A DNA stretch of 64,000 nucleotides from Pedobacter yulinensis (lineage in GTDB: Bacteria; Bacteroidota; Bacteroidia; Sphingobacteriales; Sphingobacteriaceae): contig NZ_KZ686269.1 in assembly GCF_003029735.1 (NCBI RefSeq), positions 1,116,001 to 1,180,000 of the forward strand, given 5' to 3'. Shown here one piece after another: positions 1-6,988 of the stretch. A program made the translations under genes and the position numbers. The notes under the pieces are model-generated. The model searched no databases, was not told where the DNA came from, and worked only from the letters and a program-made list of their open reading frames with translations. How positions within the stretch are numbered: the stretch's first letter is position 1; each line of letters begins with the position of its first letter.

Positions 1-1391
1 GCAGCATTGGAGAGAATAACGATACCCATACCCCTGGAGGTATCGAGCCCCACAAAAGACCGGAAGCCACCCGTGCCCCCCGAATGATGCAGCAAGGAAT
101 GCCCCGACACGCTGTCGATGCGCCAGCCAAGCGCCATGCGCTGCTCGCCACCCGTAAATACAGCATGATGACTCAGCTCAATAGCCTTTTTCAAAGTACC
201 CCCGGGTTTCAGCTGCGCCTGTGTATAAACGATCATGTCGTTCAAAGTAGAGCGGATGGCACCTGAACCCTGCAATGGTCCGAGATCCCAGGGTGGTACG
301 CCCCTGCCGGTCTCGTTATGCCCTTGCGCCATATTCTGCAATTCAGCCGGTGTGAGACTGACCTTTGTCCTCATCATGCCTAATGGCCGGGCGATGCGCT
401 CTTCAATCAGCCTGCCAAAGGTTTTGCCGCTTTGTCTTGCCAGGATGGTGCCCAGCAGCCCGGCGCCGAGGTTGGAATACGAAAACTTGGTGCCCGGCCC
501 GACCGTTATGCGGTGGGTGCGCAGAAAGCGATAAAGCGAGTCTGCCGTGTAGTGTTTGTATGGATTGAGCGGATCGGCATTTCCTGTGAAAATGTTTTGC
601 GGCAGTCGCGGCAGTCCGGACGTGTGGCTTGCCAGGTGCTTCAGAGTCACGGGAGTTCCGTGGTATTCGAGTTCGGGTATCGAATCCGGCAGGTAGCGGC
701 TTACCGGGTCTTCGAGTTTCATGCGGCCCGCGGCCACCTCAATGGCCAGTAAAAGGGCTGTGAAGGTCTTTGTTACAGAACCAATCTCAAAGACAGTCAC
801 ATCGGCATCCGGGAGTTTGCCGGCGCCAGCCGCCGTCGTACCATAGCTGTACCGCCTCACTCCGTCATTTCCAATCCATGCAATCAGAAGTCCCGCTGTA
901 TTTCCCTTCTGAATATAGGGCCGAGCCACCTTCTCGACCATCCGGTCAATGCTGTCTTGCAAGCGGTTGCTCGATTTAACAGCTTGCACCTTATCGGGAA
1001 TAACGCGCGGGGCCGCCGCGAAATTAATCCGGCTCGCCCGGCCAGTTTGATCCAGCTTCAGGGAAAACAGGTAATCGGAATTTTCAAACTTACCGAGATA
1101 GTCGAATCCTTTTTCATTTGCATCTTTGTAGGCTACAGATTGCCAGCTGCCTGCCTTTGCGAAGAATTTATTCATTCCTTCTGCGAACTGGCCGGCAGTC
1201 ATCTTTTTACGAAAGGACTCGGATGTCAGTTCATATATCTCGTGCGGCCGATGCCCATTGTAACTGGTGCGAATCCGGTTGGCGACGGAATCGTACAGCC
1301 GACGATTATGATCCTGGGCCGACGCCTGGAGGGCAAGGCTAAACAAAGAAACGGTCAGCAGTACAGACCTCAGCCACCTGTTGTTATTCAT
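1..1391 (-). CDS. Serine hydrolase (class C beta-lactamase/PBP fold), 3' end cut by window
   Basis: Secreted or periplasmic serine hydrolase of the beta-lactamase/DD-peptidase superfamily; 463 codons are present and the C-terminus lies beyond base 1. A signal peptide covers about residues 1-26, ending ASA-Q. Residues 50-130 look like a DUF3887-type domain, and the catalytic domain follows from about 145. I see the nucleophile motif S205-V-T-K208, the YSN motif at 305-307 and an HSGG motif at 436-439, so all three active-site elements are intact. Family members include D-aminopeptidases, esterases and penicillin-binding homologues, so a true beta-lactamase role cannot be claimed. The start is the ATG at 1389-1391, directly before the hydrophobic leader. 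It is transcribed divergently from the lipoprotein gene at 1548. Confidence 0.88.
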   Translation of the reverse strand, partial: MNNNRWLRSVLLTVSLFSLALQASAQDHNRRLYDSVANRIRTSYNGHRPHEIYELTSESFRKKMTAGQFAEGMNKFFAKAGSWQSVAYKDANEKGFDYLGKFENSDYLFSLKLDQTGRASRINFAAAPRVIPDKVQAVKSSNRLQDSIDRMVEKVARPYIQKGNTAGLLIAWIGNDGVRRYSYGTTAAGAGKLPDADVTVFEIGSVTKTFTALLLAIEVAAGRMKLEDPVSRYLPDSIPELEYHGTPVTLKHLASHTSGLPRLPQNIFTGNADPLNPYKHYTADSLYRFLRTHRITVGPGTKFSYSNLGAGLLGTILARQSGKTFGRLIEERIARPLGMMRTKVSLTPAELQNMAQGHNETGRGVPPWDLGPLQGSGAIRSTLNDMIVYTQAQLKPGGTLKKAIELSHHAVFTGGEQRMALGWRIDSVSGHSLLHHSGGTGGFRSFVGLDTSRGMGIVILSNA

Positions 1392-1452
1392 GACGATTGA
1401 ATTGTTTTATCACTTTGATAACCAAATGAACGTTTTGTTACGACGCGCCACC

Positions 1453-1484
1453 CCAGGGCAACATGCAGGGTTGCCGGACCCTGG
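1453..1484. other. Intergenic hairpin between divergent genes
   Basis: CCAGG and GCAAC on the left pair with GTTGC and CCTGG on the right, leaving a small asymmetric internal loop. No T-run follows, so it does not look like a terminator. It lies between two divergently transcribed genes and may be a protein-binding or RNA-structure element; nothing more can be said. Confidence 0.3.
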
Positions 1485-1547
1485 CAGCGCGCTAAGCCGC
1501 CGCATTTCACAGCGTTTATGTATTTTAGCCGCCTAAATGTTTGAAAA

Positions 1548-2303
1548 ATGAGGTTTGCCCTACCAATCCGCGCCGTGCCGCTTTCAATGATATTTGTGTT
1601 GCTGTTTTCCTGCGGAGATCACAAAGCCGGCGGCTACGCCGCAGGCGCTGACACCGACACCAGCGGGGCCGCCGCAGTACAGCAGCCTGAACTTGCCGGC
1701 GCAATCGAACAGGGAGAGTTTACTTTTTTGCACCTGGATCAGGACGGAGATGACGACCTGCTGCTGCTCGTCGGGGAAGGCGACACGCTCGATATGATCT
1801 GCAGCCAGGTCGATATGCCGCAGCTCTACCGGGGCGACCGCGTTTCTGTACAATGGAACAATAAACGTTATGTACCTGCCGGCGATGCGCAAGCCGTTTC
1901 TGTCAGGCCCTTTGTTGCCTCGCTCCGGGTGCTTGCCAGCGGGCGATTGGGCAAACGGATGAAGCAGCAGCCCATCGAGCTGAAACTGACTGAGAAAGAC
2001 AGTACCCTGTCAGACTGGGGAACCGAACAGATAAAAAATGCACTTCTTTTTTACCTTGCTAACATAAAAGACCCCGTCGTCAGACGCGTGGCAGACGCCA
2101 CCACCACCCAGCCCATCGGTTTCAGCGCAAAAAAGACAGAGATCAACGGCGAACCGGTTTATGAAGTCGGCCTCAGCGCACCCGGGCACCCTGAACCCTA
2201 TTTTAAAGTGGTGTATTACCTGCCCGAACACAAATTCGATATTTGGGAATATGGCCAGCTCGACCCTGCAGACGGCAGTTCGAACAAGGCTGACAGGCAA
2301 TAA
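1548..2303 (+). CDS. Hypothetical lipoprotein
   Basis: I do not recognise this 251-residue protein. The N-terminus has a short hydrophobic stretch (residues 10-21) ending in L-F-S-C22, a plausible lipobox, followed by a low-complexity Ala/Gly/Asp/Thr linker to about residue 45. The rest is soluble, with an acidic segment (DQDGDDDLLLLVGEGD) near residue 65 and no recognised catalytic motif. It is probably anchored in the outer or inner membrane. Its stop codon directly abuts the stop codon of the convergent SRPBCC gene, with no base between them, so there is no room for a terminator. Confidence 0.7.
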   Translation: MRFALPIRAVPLSMIFVLLFSCGDHKAGGYAAGADTDTSGAAAVQQPELAGAIEQGEFTFLHLDQDGDDDLLLLVGEGDTLDMICSQVDMPQLYRGDRVSVQWNNKRYVPAGDAQAVSVRPFVASLRVLASGRLGKRMKQQPIELKLTEKDSTLSDWGTEQIKNALLFYLANIKDPVVRRVADATTTQPIGFSAKKTEINGEPVYEVGLSAPGHPEPYFKVVYYLPEHKFDIWEYGQLDPADGSSNKADRQ

Positions 2304-2801
2304 CTATGACAACCCTGGCAGAAGCATATCCAGGTTCTGAAGCCCTGATTCGAAACCTTCCCTGAACCCCATGCCGATCATCGTTTCCAGGGCAGCGAGT
2401 TCCTCAAAGGCAATATCGATCTTCACCCTGGTACGGCCGGCCGAACTGTCGAAAACTGTTGACCAAAACGAAACGGGGCCATCGGTGCTGCTGCGCTGTT
2501 CGTCGGTAAAAGCACTGCTTCCTGAAAAGCCGCGTTCAGGTTCGATGCTGTTGTAATTAAAAATTGCCCAATGGCATTCACCTTCCGGTCCGACCATGGC
2601 ATAATGCCAGAACCCATTTTTTTCAAACTTCATTTCGCGGGTGCGGGCCTTCCAGGGTTTCGGGGCCCACCACTTGTCAAGCAGATCAGGTTCAGTCCAC
2701 GTTCTCCAGACCAACGGCCCTGAAGCATCAAAATGTTTCTCTACATAGATCATCCGCTTTTCTTTATCTGTGCGGAACTGAAAAGAATTTATCGTATTCA
2801 T
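2304..2801 (-). CDS. SRPBCC / AHSA1-type domain protein
   Basis: A 165-residue START-like protein of the AHSA1 (activator of Hsp90 ATPase homologue 1-like) group. The family signature is visible near the start: aromatic and basic residues around 'VWRTWTEPDLLDKWWAPKPW', then a C-terminal helix with 'GFREGFESGLQNLD'. These are small-ligand-binding helix-grip proteins, often of unknown ligand. It is the second gene of a two-gene operon: its ATG overlaps the TGA of the ArsR gene in an ATGA junction, so translation is coupled. ArsR/SRPBCC pairs are a very common arrangement, and the regulator likely controls both genes. Confidence 0.88.
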   Translation of the reverse strand: MNTINSFQFRTDKEKRMIYVEKHFDASGPLVWRTWTEPDLLDKWWAPKPWKARTREMKFEKNGFWHYAMVGPEGECHWAIFNYNSIEPERGFSGSSAFTDEQRSSTDGPVSFWSTVFDSSAGRTRVKIDIAFEELAALETMIGMGFREGFESGLQNLDMLLPGLS

Positions 2802-3118
2802 GGATTTTCTTGTTTTAATTCTGTTAACAGCTCGCCAAGCTGGTCAAAGCGGCTGGCCCAGATACTCCTGAAGGTTGCAATCCACTGTTCCAGTTCATCG
2901 AGCTTCTGCATCTCGAGCGTATAAGATACTTCGCGCCCGGTCCGCGTTTTTTTTACAAGGGCCGAATCGATTAGTACACCGATATGTTTGGCTACAGCCT
3001 GCTGGCTCATGTCAAAGTGTTCAGCCAAGGCATGCTGGGTAACGGTGCCGCCGGCAATCAGCAGGATCATTGCCCGGCGCGCCGGATCTGCTATTGCCTG
3101 GAAAATATCTCTCTTCAT
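2798..3118 (-). CDS. ArsR/SmtB-family transcriptional regulator
   Basis: A 106-residue winged-helix repressor. The recognition helix region is 'HFDMSQQAVAKHIGVL' (about residues 33-48), followed by the wing with 'KKTRTGREVSYTL'. No cysteine metal site typical of ArsR or SmtB is seen, which fits the metal-independent subgroup that is paired with SRPBCC genes. The gene starts at 3118 and lies 4 bases downstream of a perfect 6-bp inverted repeat that overlaps a -7-like box, so autoregulation is likely. It is coupled to the SRPBCC gene by an ATGA overlap. Confidence 0.9.
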   Translation of the reverse strand: MKRDIFQAIADPARRAMILLIAGGTVTQHALAEHFDMSQQAVAKHIGVLIDSALVKKTRTGREVSYTLEMQKLDELEQWIATFRSIWASRFDQLGELLTELKQENP

Positions 3119-3122
3119 AAAA

Positions 3123-3138
3123 ACAACCTAATGGTTGT
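3123..3138. promoter_or_regulatory. Probable ArsR operator (ACAACC-N4-GGTTGT)
   Basis: A perfect inverted repeat, ACAACC TAAT GGTTGT, lies immediately upstream of the ArsR start codon. On the minus strand a TATATTTA box (3138-3145) touches it, and a TTTG lies 23 bases further upstream. A repressor bound here would cover the transcription start, the usual ArsR autoregulation geometry. Binding is inferred. Confidence 0.6.
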
Positions 3139-3215
3139 AAATATAGGAAACCAGTATTTTAGATGCAACAAAAATTTAGGTCAGCATTCTTAAGGCGCCA
3201 GCGTTCATCTGTTGG

Positions 3216-3247
3216 CTTGTGCGTGTAGCCCGGGATGCCTATCTTTA
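3216..3247 (+). promoter_or_regulatory. Putative promoter of the DUF998-like gene
   Basis: CTTG (3216-3219), a 20-base spacer and TATCTTTA (3240-3247) resemble the Bacteroidota -33/-7 consensus, with one mismatch in each box. It lies 38 bases upstream of the ATG at 3286. Because the alternative ATG at 3235 lies upstream of the -7 box, this site favours the later start. Confidence 0.4.
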
Positions 3248-3285
3248 GAAGACATCAAATTGTTAACAGCACGAACAGGCAAGCG

Positions 3286-3963
3286 ATGAAAGACGGCGAT
3301 GCGTTATCCTACCGGCGTTTACGCAAAATGGTCGGTGTGTTGGGGTTCTGTTTTCCCTTTGCGCTGGCGTTTGGCTCCCTCCTTTCAGGGGCCTGTACCG
3401 AACTGCAAAGTTCGATCAGCGGTTATTACCACACGAACATGCGCGACCTTTTTGTCGGCGTGCTGTGCGTGGTAGCCTTCTTTTTCTTCGCCTACCGGGC
3501 CTATAGTCTGGCAGACCGCCTGGCTGCAAAACTTGCATCGGTATTTGCGCTTGGAGTGGCTTTTTTTCCCACAGGCGCCATTCCGCCGTTCGACAGCTGC
3601 CGGCTCGAACCCTACAGGCAGGACAGCCTGACAGGATATATCCATTATGCTGCCGCGGCGCTGCTTTTTCTGGACATGGTTTACTTTTGCTTTTTCCTCT
3701 TTACCCGTTCCGCACCATCGGCCGGCACAACACCTGAAAAAAGGAAGCGAAACCGGGTATTCAGAACATGCGGGGCTATTATTCTGGTTTGTATCCTGCT
3801 CCTTGCGCTCTACTTTTCTACACTCGACAAATGCCCAGCCGTGGTTAACCTGAAACCTGTGCTGTGGCTTGAAGCAATTGCACTCATGGCCTTTGGCTGT
3901 TCCTGGCTGGTGAAGGGCGAATTGCTCCTGGCCGACAGAGGCCTGCATGCGGACGGGCGTTAA
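3286..3963 (+). CDS. DUF998-like six-helix membrane protein
   Basis: An integral inner-membrane protein of 225 residues with six predicted membrane helices. After the first helix comes the segment 'SSISGYYHTNMRDLFVG', a signature I associate with DUF998/Frag1-related membrane proteins. Function is unknown. The reading frame is open from an ATG at 3235, but I chose the ATG at 3286 because the extra 17 residues are polar, unlike family N-termini, and because a promoter-like -7 box lies between the two. It is transcribed away from the ArsR operon and converges on the STM3941-type gene. Confidence 0.7.
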   Translation: MKDGDALSYRRLRKMVGVLGFCFPFALAFGSLLSGACTELQSSISGYYHTNMRDLFVGVLCVVAFFFFAYRAYSLADRLAAKLASVFALGVAFFPTGAIPPFDSCRLEPYRQDSLTGYIHYAAAALLFLDMVYFCFFLFTRSAPSAGTTPEKRKRNRVFRTCGAIILVCILLLALYFSTLDKCPAVVNLKPVLWLEAIALMAFGCSWLVKGELLLADRGLHADGR

Positions 3964-4001
3964 TCCGACCAGCGAATTCTCCTGTTAAGATAAACGCATG
4001 A

Positions 4002-4535
4002 TCAGACCTGCCTGGCGTGCGAGCTTTCGAGCAGTTGCCTCAGTTGCGCCGCACTGCAGGACAGTCCCTGCATACTGATCACGACCGGCGATCCCACCGT
4101 ACCATTCTTAAGCGCAAGAAGGCGGCGTTTCCAGGAAACGGACTGTTGCCTCAGGTAGGCGAAAGGATCACTTAAAAAAACCACGATAAAATCCTGGCCG
4201 GCCAGGCGCACCTGCTCAATTTTTTCAACAGTGTTCCAATGGATAAAACCAGAATGGATCCCACCCGATGAATCGTAAAAACCTTCTGCTGTGATCACAA
4301 GGGCGGGCCGTCCGGCCATCAGTTTACTGAAGAGGAACAAGGAAAAAAGTCCGTTACCGACGAGAAAAAGAATGGCCAGAGCGCGCAGCAGTCCCGCCTC
4401 GCGGGGCAGGGTTGCGGCCTTTGCCATGAAGACAAGCGCAGCCGCAGCACCGGCAGCTACCGAAAGGGAAATAATTAACAGGACAATGAGTCTGAACTTT
4501 GAAAAAGATACGGTCTTCTCTTGAACAGCTGGCAT
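4002..4535 (-). CDS. STM3941-type membrane protein
   Basis: A 177-residue protein with two N-terminal membrane helices (about residues 14-36 and 47-70) and a soluble C-terminal domain that resembles the PH-like fold of the STM3941 family. The 'VITAEGFYD...IHWNTVEKIEQ' pattern in the middle is typical of these bacterial PH-like membrane proteins. The molecular role is not known. It lies 28 bases downstream of the SDR gene on the same strand and is likely its operon partner. Confidence 0.7.
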   Translation of the reverse strand: MPAVQEKTVSFSKFRLIVLLIISLSVAAGAAAALVFMAKAATLPREAGLLRALAILFLVGNGLFSLFLFSKLMAGRPALVITAEGFYDSSGGIHSGFIHWNTVEKIEQVRLAGQDFIVVFLSDPFAYLRQQSVSWKRRLLALKNGTVGSPVVISMQGLSCSAAQLRQLLESSHARQV

Positions 4536-4563
4536 GGGAAAATCACTTTGGTCTTACCTATAA

Positions 4564-5481
4564 CTACTTTAACAGGTAAAGTGTTTCGTCCCACAACCGC
4601 ATGGCGTTCTGCTGGTCGAGGGCGTAAGGGGCCACACCAATGTAATTATCAGGGCGTTGCGCCACTGTAATGGCTTCATTGCAATTTTCAAAATAGCGTC
4701 CGCCGACGCCTTCTACCAGCGGCGACACCGCCAGGAACACCGACGTTGCTGCCGCCTGTTCAACGGTTTTGAGGGGCTCGATGGGCGCATGCAATTGTCC
4801 GCCAATGTGTCTTGGCAGCCCTGTGGCTACTGCTCCGGGGTTCAGGGCATTTGACGTAATCCCCAAACCTTCCCACCAAATGGAAGAGGCCACGGCAAAC
4901 AAGATATTGGCGGTTTTCGACTGCGCATAAGCCAGCCACGGATCATACGGCCGAAAAGCGAAATGAAGGTCATCAAAAACTACCGGTGAAAGCAGGTTGG
5001 CACTCGAGCTGACGGTTACAATCCGGGCCGATGCAGCATCTGCAAGGGCTTCCTGAAGACCCCAGGCGAGCGCAAAGTGCCCGAGGTAGTTCGTTGCAAA
5101 CTGCATTTCCCAGCCCTCAGGACTAAGGGTCAGGTGAGGCAAGGCCATAATTCCTGCATTGTTGATCAGTATGTGCAGCGGCCCTTTCCATTTTTTGCAA
5201 AATGACTGAACCGACTTGCGGCTGTTTAAATCAAGTTCTGCCGCATGCACTGAACGGTTTCGCGTTTGCATGCGGATGCTTTCAGCAACCGTATTCCCCG
5301 CCCTGATGTTTCTGACTGCGAGCGTGACCGAGGCACCGGCAGAAGCCAGCACCCGTGCAATTTCCACACCAATGCCAGAACCGGCTCCCGTAACGATACA
5401 GCGCTTTCCACTCAGGTCCATGCCCTGAACAATTTCGTCTGCCCGTGTAGCAGCTGAATATGTAGAAAGAATCCTTTTCAT
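4564..5481 (-). CDS. Short-chain dehydrogenase/reductase (classical SDR)
   Basis: A cytoplasmic NAD(P)-dependent oxidoreductase of 305 residues. The Rossmann motif T-G-x3-G-x-G appears as 'TGAGSGIG' near residue 31, the NNAG motif in mid-protein, and the active site as Y-A-Q-S-K. The arrangement resembles retinol-dehydrogenase/WW-domain-oxidoreductase-like SDRs, whose substrate cannot be read from sequence. The frame is open to an ATG at 5589, but the ATG at 5481 ('MKRILSTYS') gives the expected family length; the upstream 36 residues look unlike SDR N-termini. The STM3941-type gene follows after 28 bases. Confidence 0.87.
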   Translation of the reverse strand: MKRILSTYSAATRADEIVQGMDLSGKRCIVTGAGSGIGVEIARVLASAGASVTLAVRNIRAGNTVAESIRMQTRNRSVHAAELDLNSRKSVQSFCKKWKGPLHILINNAGIMALPHLTLSPEGWEMQFATNYLGHFALAWGLQEALADAASARIVTVSSSANLLSPVVFDDLHFAFRPYDPWLAYAQSKTANILFAVASSIWWEGLGITSNALNPGAVATGLPRHIGGQLHAPIEPLKTVEQAAATSVFLAVSPLVEGVGGRYFENCNEAITVAQRPDNYIGVAPYALDQQNAMRLWDETLYLLK

Positions 5482-6100
5482 AACCGAGGTTTCTTTCTGC
5501 GGTATATCGGCGAAACCCAAAGGCTCCCCTGTTGCAGAAATTTGATGTGTTGTGCCGCAAGATACGCGATCATGGGCGTAACCGGGCATGCGCAGGCAAA
5601 AAAATACCGGTCTATCACCATAACGTTACCCTGACGGGACAAGGTACCCGCAATACCTTGACGGGTCAGAGGCCTGCAAAAAAATTCCGCGCTCATGTTA
5701 GGGTTGATAAACCCCCTGTGTTGCTTCCGTAATAAATACCGCTGTCTGCCAGCACTGAAATTGCGGTCTGTTACCACCACCGAATAACACCAACAGGGAG
5801 ATAAAACATTTTTTTAACTCTGTAACTAAAGCTACATAAAGAAACTGTGGTTTCCGCAGGGGGCCGGCATAATTTAGTGGTTTTTAACATTTGGTCTTAA
5901 GCCGTCCATAGAAGCGGGCTTTTTTATTAAAAAGTGCAAACAACTAACATTAACACACACAGGACTCATTTTTTTACTTTTATGAAATCAAAGTAAGACT
6001 TTAAGGTATATTTTCAATATTTTACAATCGATTTAAAGGCCATCAACCGATTTTCATCATTAATTCGTCCTTAAAAAATCGATACAAACACTATTCATAC
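5482..6100. other. 619-base divergent intergenic region with repeated motifs
   Basis: No convincing gene is visible. Two short direct repeats occur: TGACGGG at 5632-5638 and 5659-5665, and an A7 tract with matching flanks (GCAAAAAAATNCCG) at about 5597-5610 and 5677-5690. An AAGGTA/TACCTT inverted repeat lies at 5641-5659, between the two TGACGGG copies. From about 5930 the sequence turns AT-rich. An imperfect inverted repeat with ATCGATTT (6027-6034) and AAAATCGAT (6075-6083) arms lies just before the next start codon and could form a leader hairpin. Confidence 0.4.
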
Positions 6101-6793
6101 ATGAATACCACAGGAAAAAACTTAATAATTGATCTGAAATGGAAAAATTACCATCCGGAACAATCCTTAAGTCCTGAAAAAACACATGTTTTCTCCATTC
6201 GGGCCAGCAGCCACTTCAAGAACATCAGGCGCAGTTATTCAGATTATTTATCAGAACGGGAACTGGGCAAGGTAAGCCGTCTGTTCAATAAAAAAGAACG
6301 CGAACGGTATATCGTGAGCAAGTATTTTCTGAATACCTTCCTGTCTGAACTGCTGCATACCTACCACCTGGAACCTGTCCTGTTGCGAAAGCGGGCTGAA
6401 ACGAACCAGGTAAAATTCAGCATCAGTCATACCGAGGACCAGATTCTCATTGCCCTTGGTCAGGCGGCGGTCGGCATAGACCTCGAATTTATGAACCATG
6501 CTTTCGACTTTGAAAGTATATCGATTCACAGTTTCTCGAGCGATGAGATGTCTTATGTACAGCGGCAGCGAAACAATGCAGTTTATTTTTATGAGATCTG
6601 GACACGTAAAGAGGCACTTCTCAAAGCCTCAGGCAAGCGGGTCATCGAAAACATGAACCAGATCTGCAGCCTGCCCGATGTGGTCACCATGCCTGAAGGC
6701 GCATATAAACTTTACAGTTTCAAGATCAGCCGCAACTATGTGGCCAGCCTTGCACTCCCGCCCGGCGCCCCGCTGGCGTTCTGGAAATGCTGA
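6101..6793 (+). CDS. 4'-phosphopantetheinyl transferase superfamily protein
   Basis: Transfers the phosphopantetheine arm of CoA to a serine of an acyl, aryl or peptidyl carrier protein. At 230 residues it has the Sfp/AcpT two-lobed length. The Mg-binding motif is seen as G-I-D127-L-E129, and the second motif as W-x-x-K170-E171-A-x-x-K. The region 'QVKFSISHTED' before the first motif is also family-typical. No polyketide, peptide or fatty-acid carrier gene lies next to it, so the carrier is unknown. The upstream region is AT-rich with an imperfect hairpin. Confidence 0.88.
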   Translation: MNTTGKNLIIDLKWKNYHPEQSLSPEKTHVFSIRASSHFKNIRRSYSDYLSERELGKVSRLFNKKERERYIVSKYFLNTFLSELLHTYHLEPVLLRKRAETNQVKFSISHTEDQILIALGQAAVGIDLEFMNHAFDFESISIHSFSSDEMSYVQRQRNNAVYFYEIWTRKEALLKASGKRVIENMNQICSLPDVVTMPEGAYKLYSFKISRNYVASLALPPGAPLAFWKC

Positions 6794-6988
6794 ACACAGC
6801 GCCGGGGTTAAGCGGCAATCGGGACTACAGGCACCAAAACAAATTTTACACAGCCATGTTAAGCTATAAGTAACAGCTTTAAGGCCGGAACAATAGCACA
6901 TGATTCCCTACATGCTCATATGCCAAGCCATTCTGAATGAGGATCCTCATCCCGTTCACTTTCCCTTTATCAATCAACAATTCCTATT

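Noticed and set aside
3385..3948. 187-codon open frame antisense to the DUF998-like gene
   Set aside because: The plus strand encodes a six-helix membrane protein with a family signature; the opposite frame has a random, Cys-rich composition.
5478..5780. 100-codon minus-strand frame upstream of the SDR gene
   Set aside because: It only touches the SDR start region and has no recognisable features; it also runs through the repeated motifs.
5893..5923. Possible terminator (AAGCC ... GGCTT followed by TTTTATT)
   Set aside because: The stem is only 5 bp with a 13-base loop and no plus-strand gene lies upstream; too weak to list as a feature.
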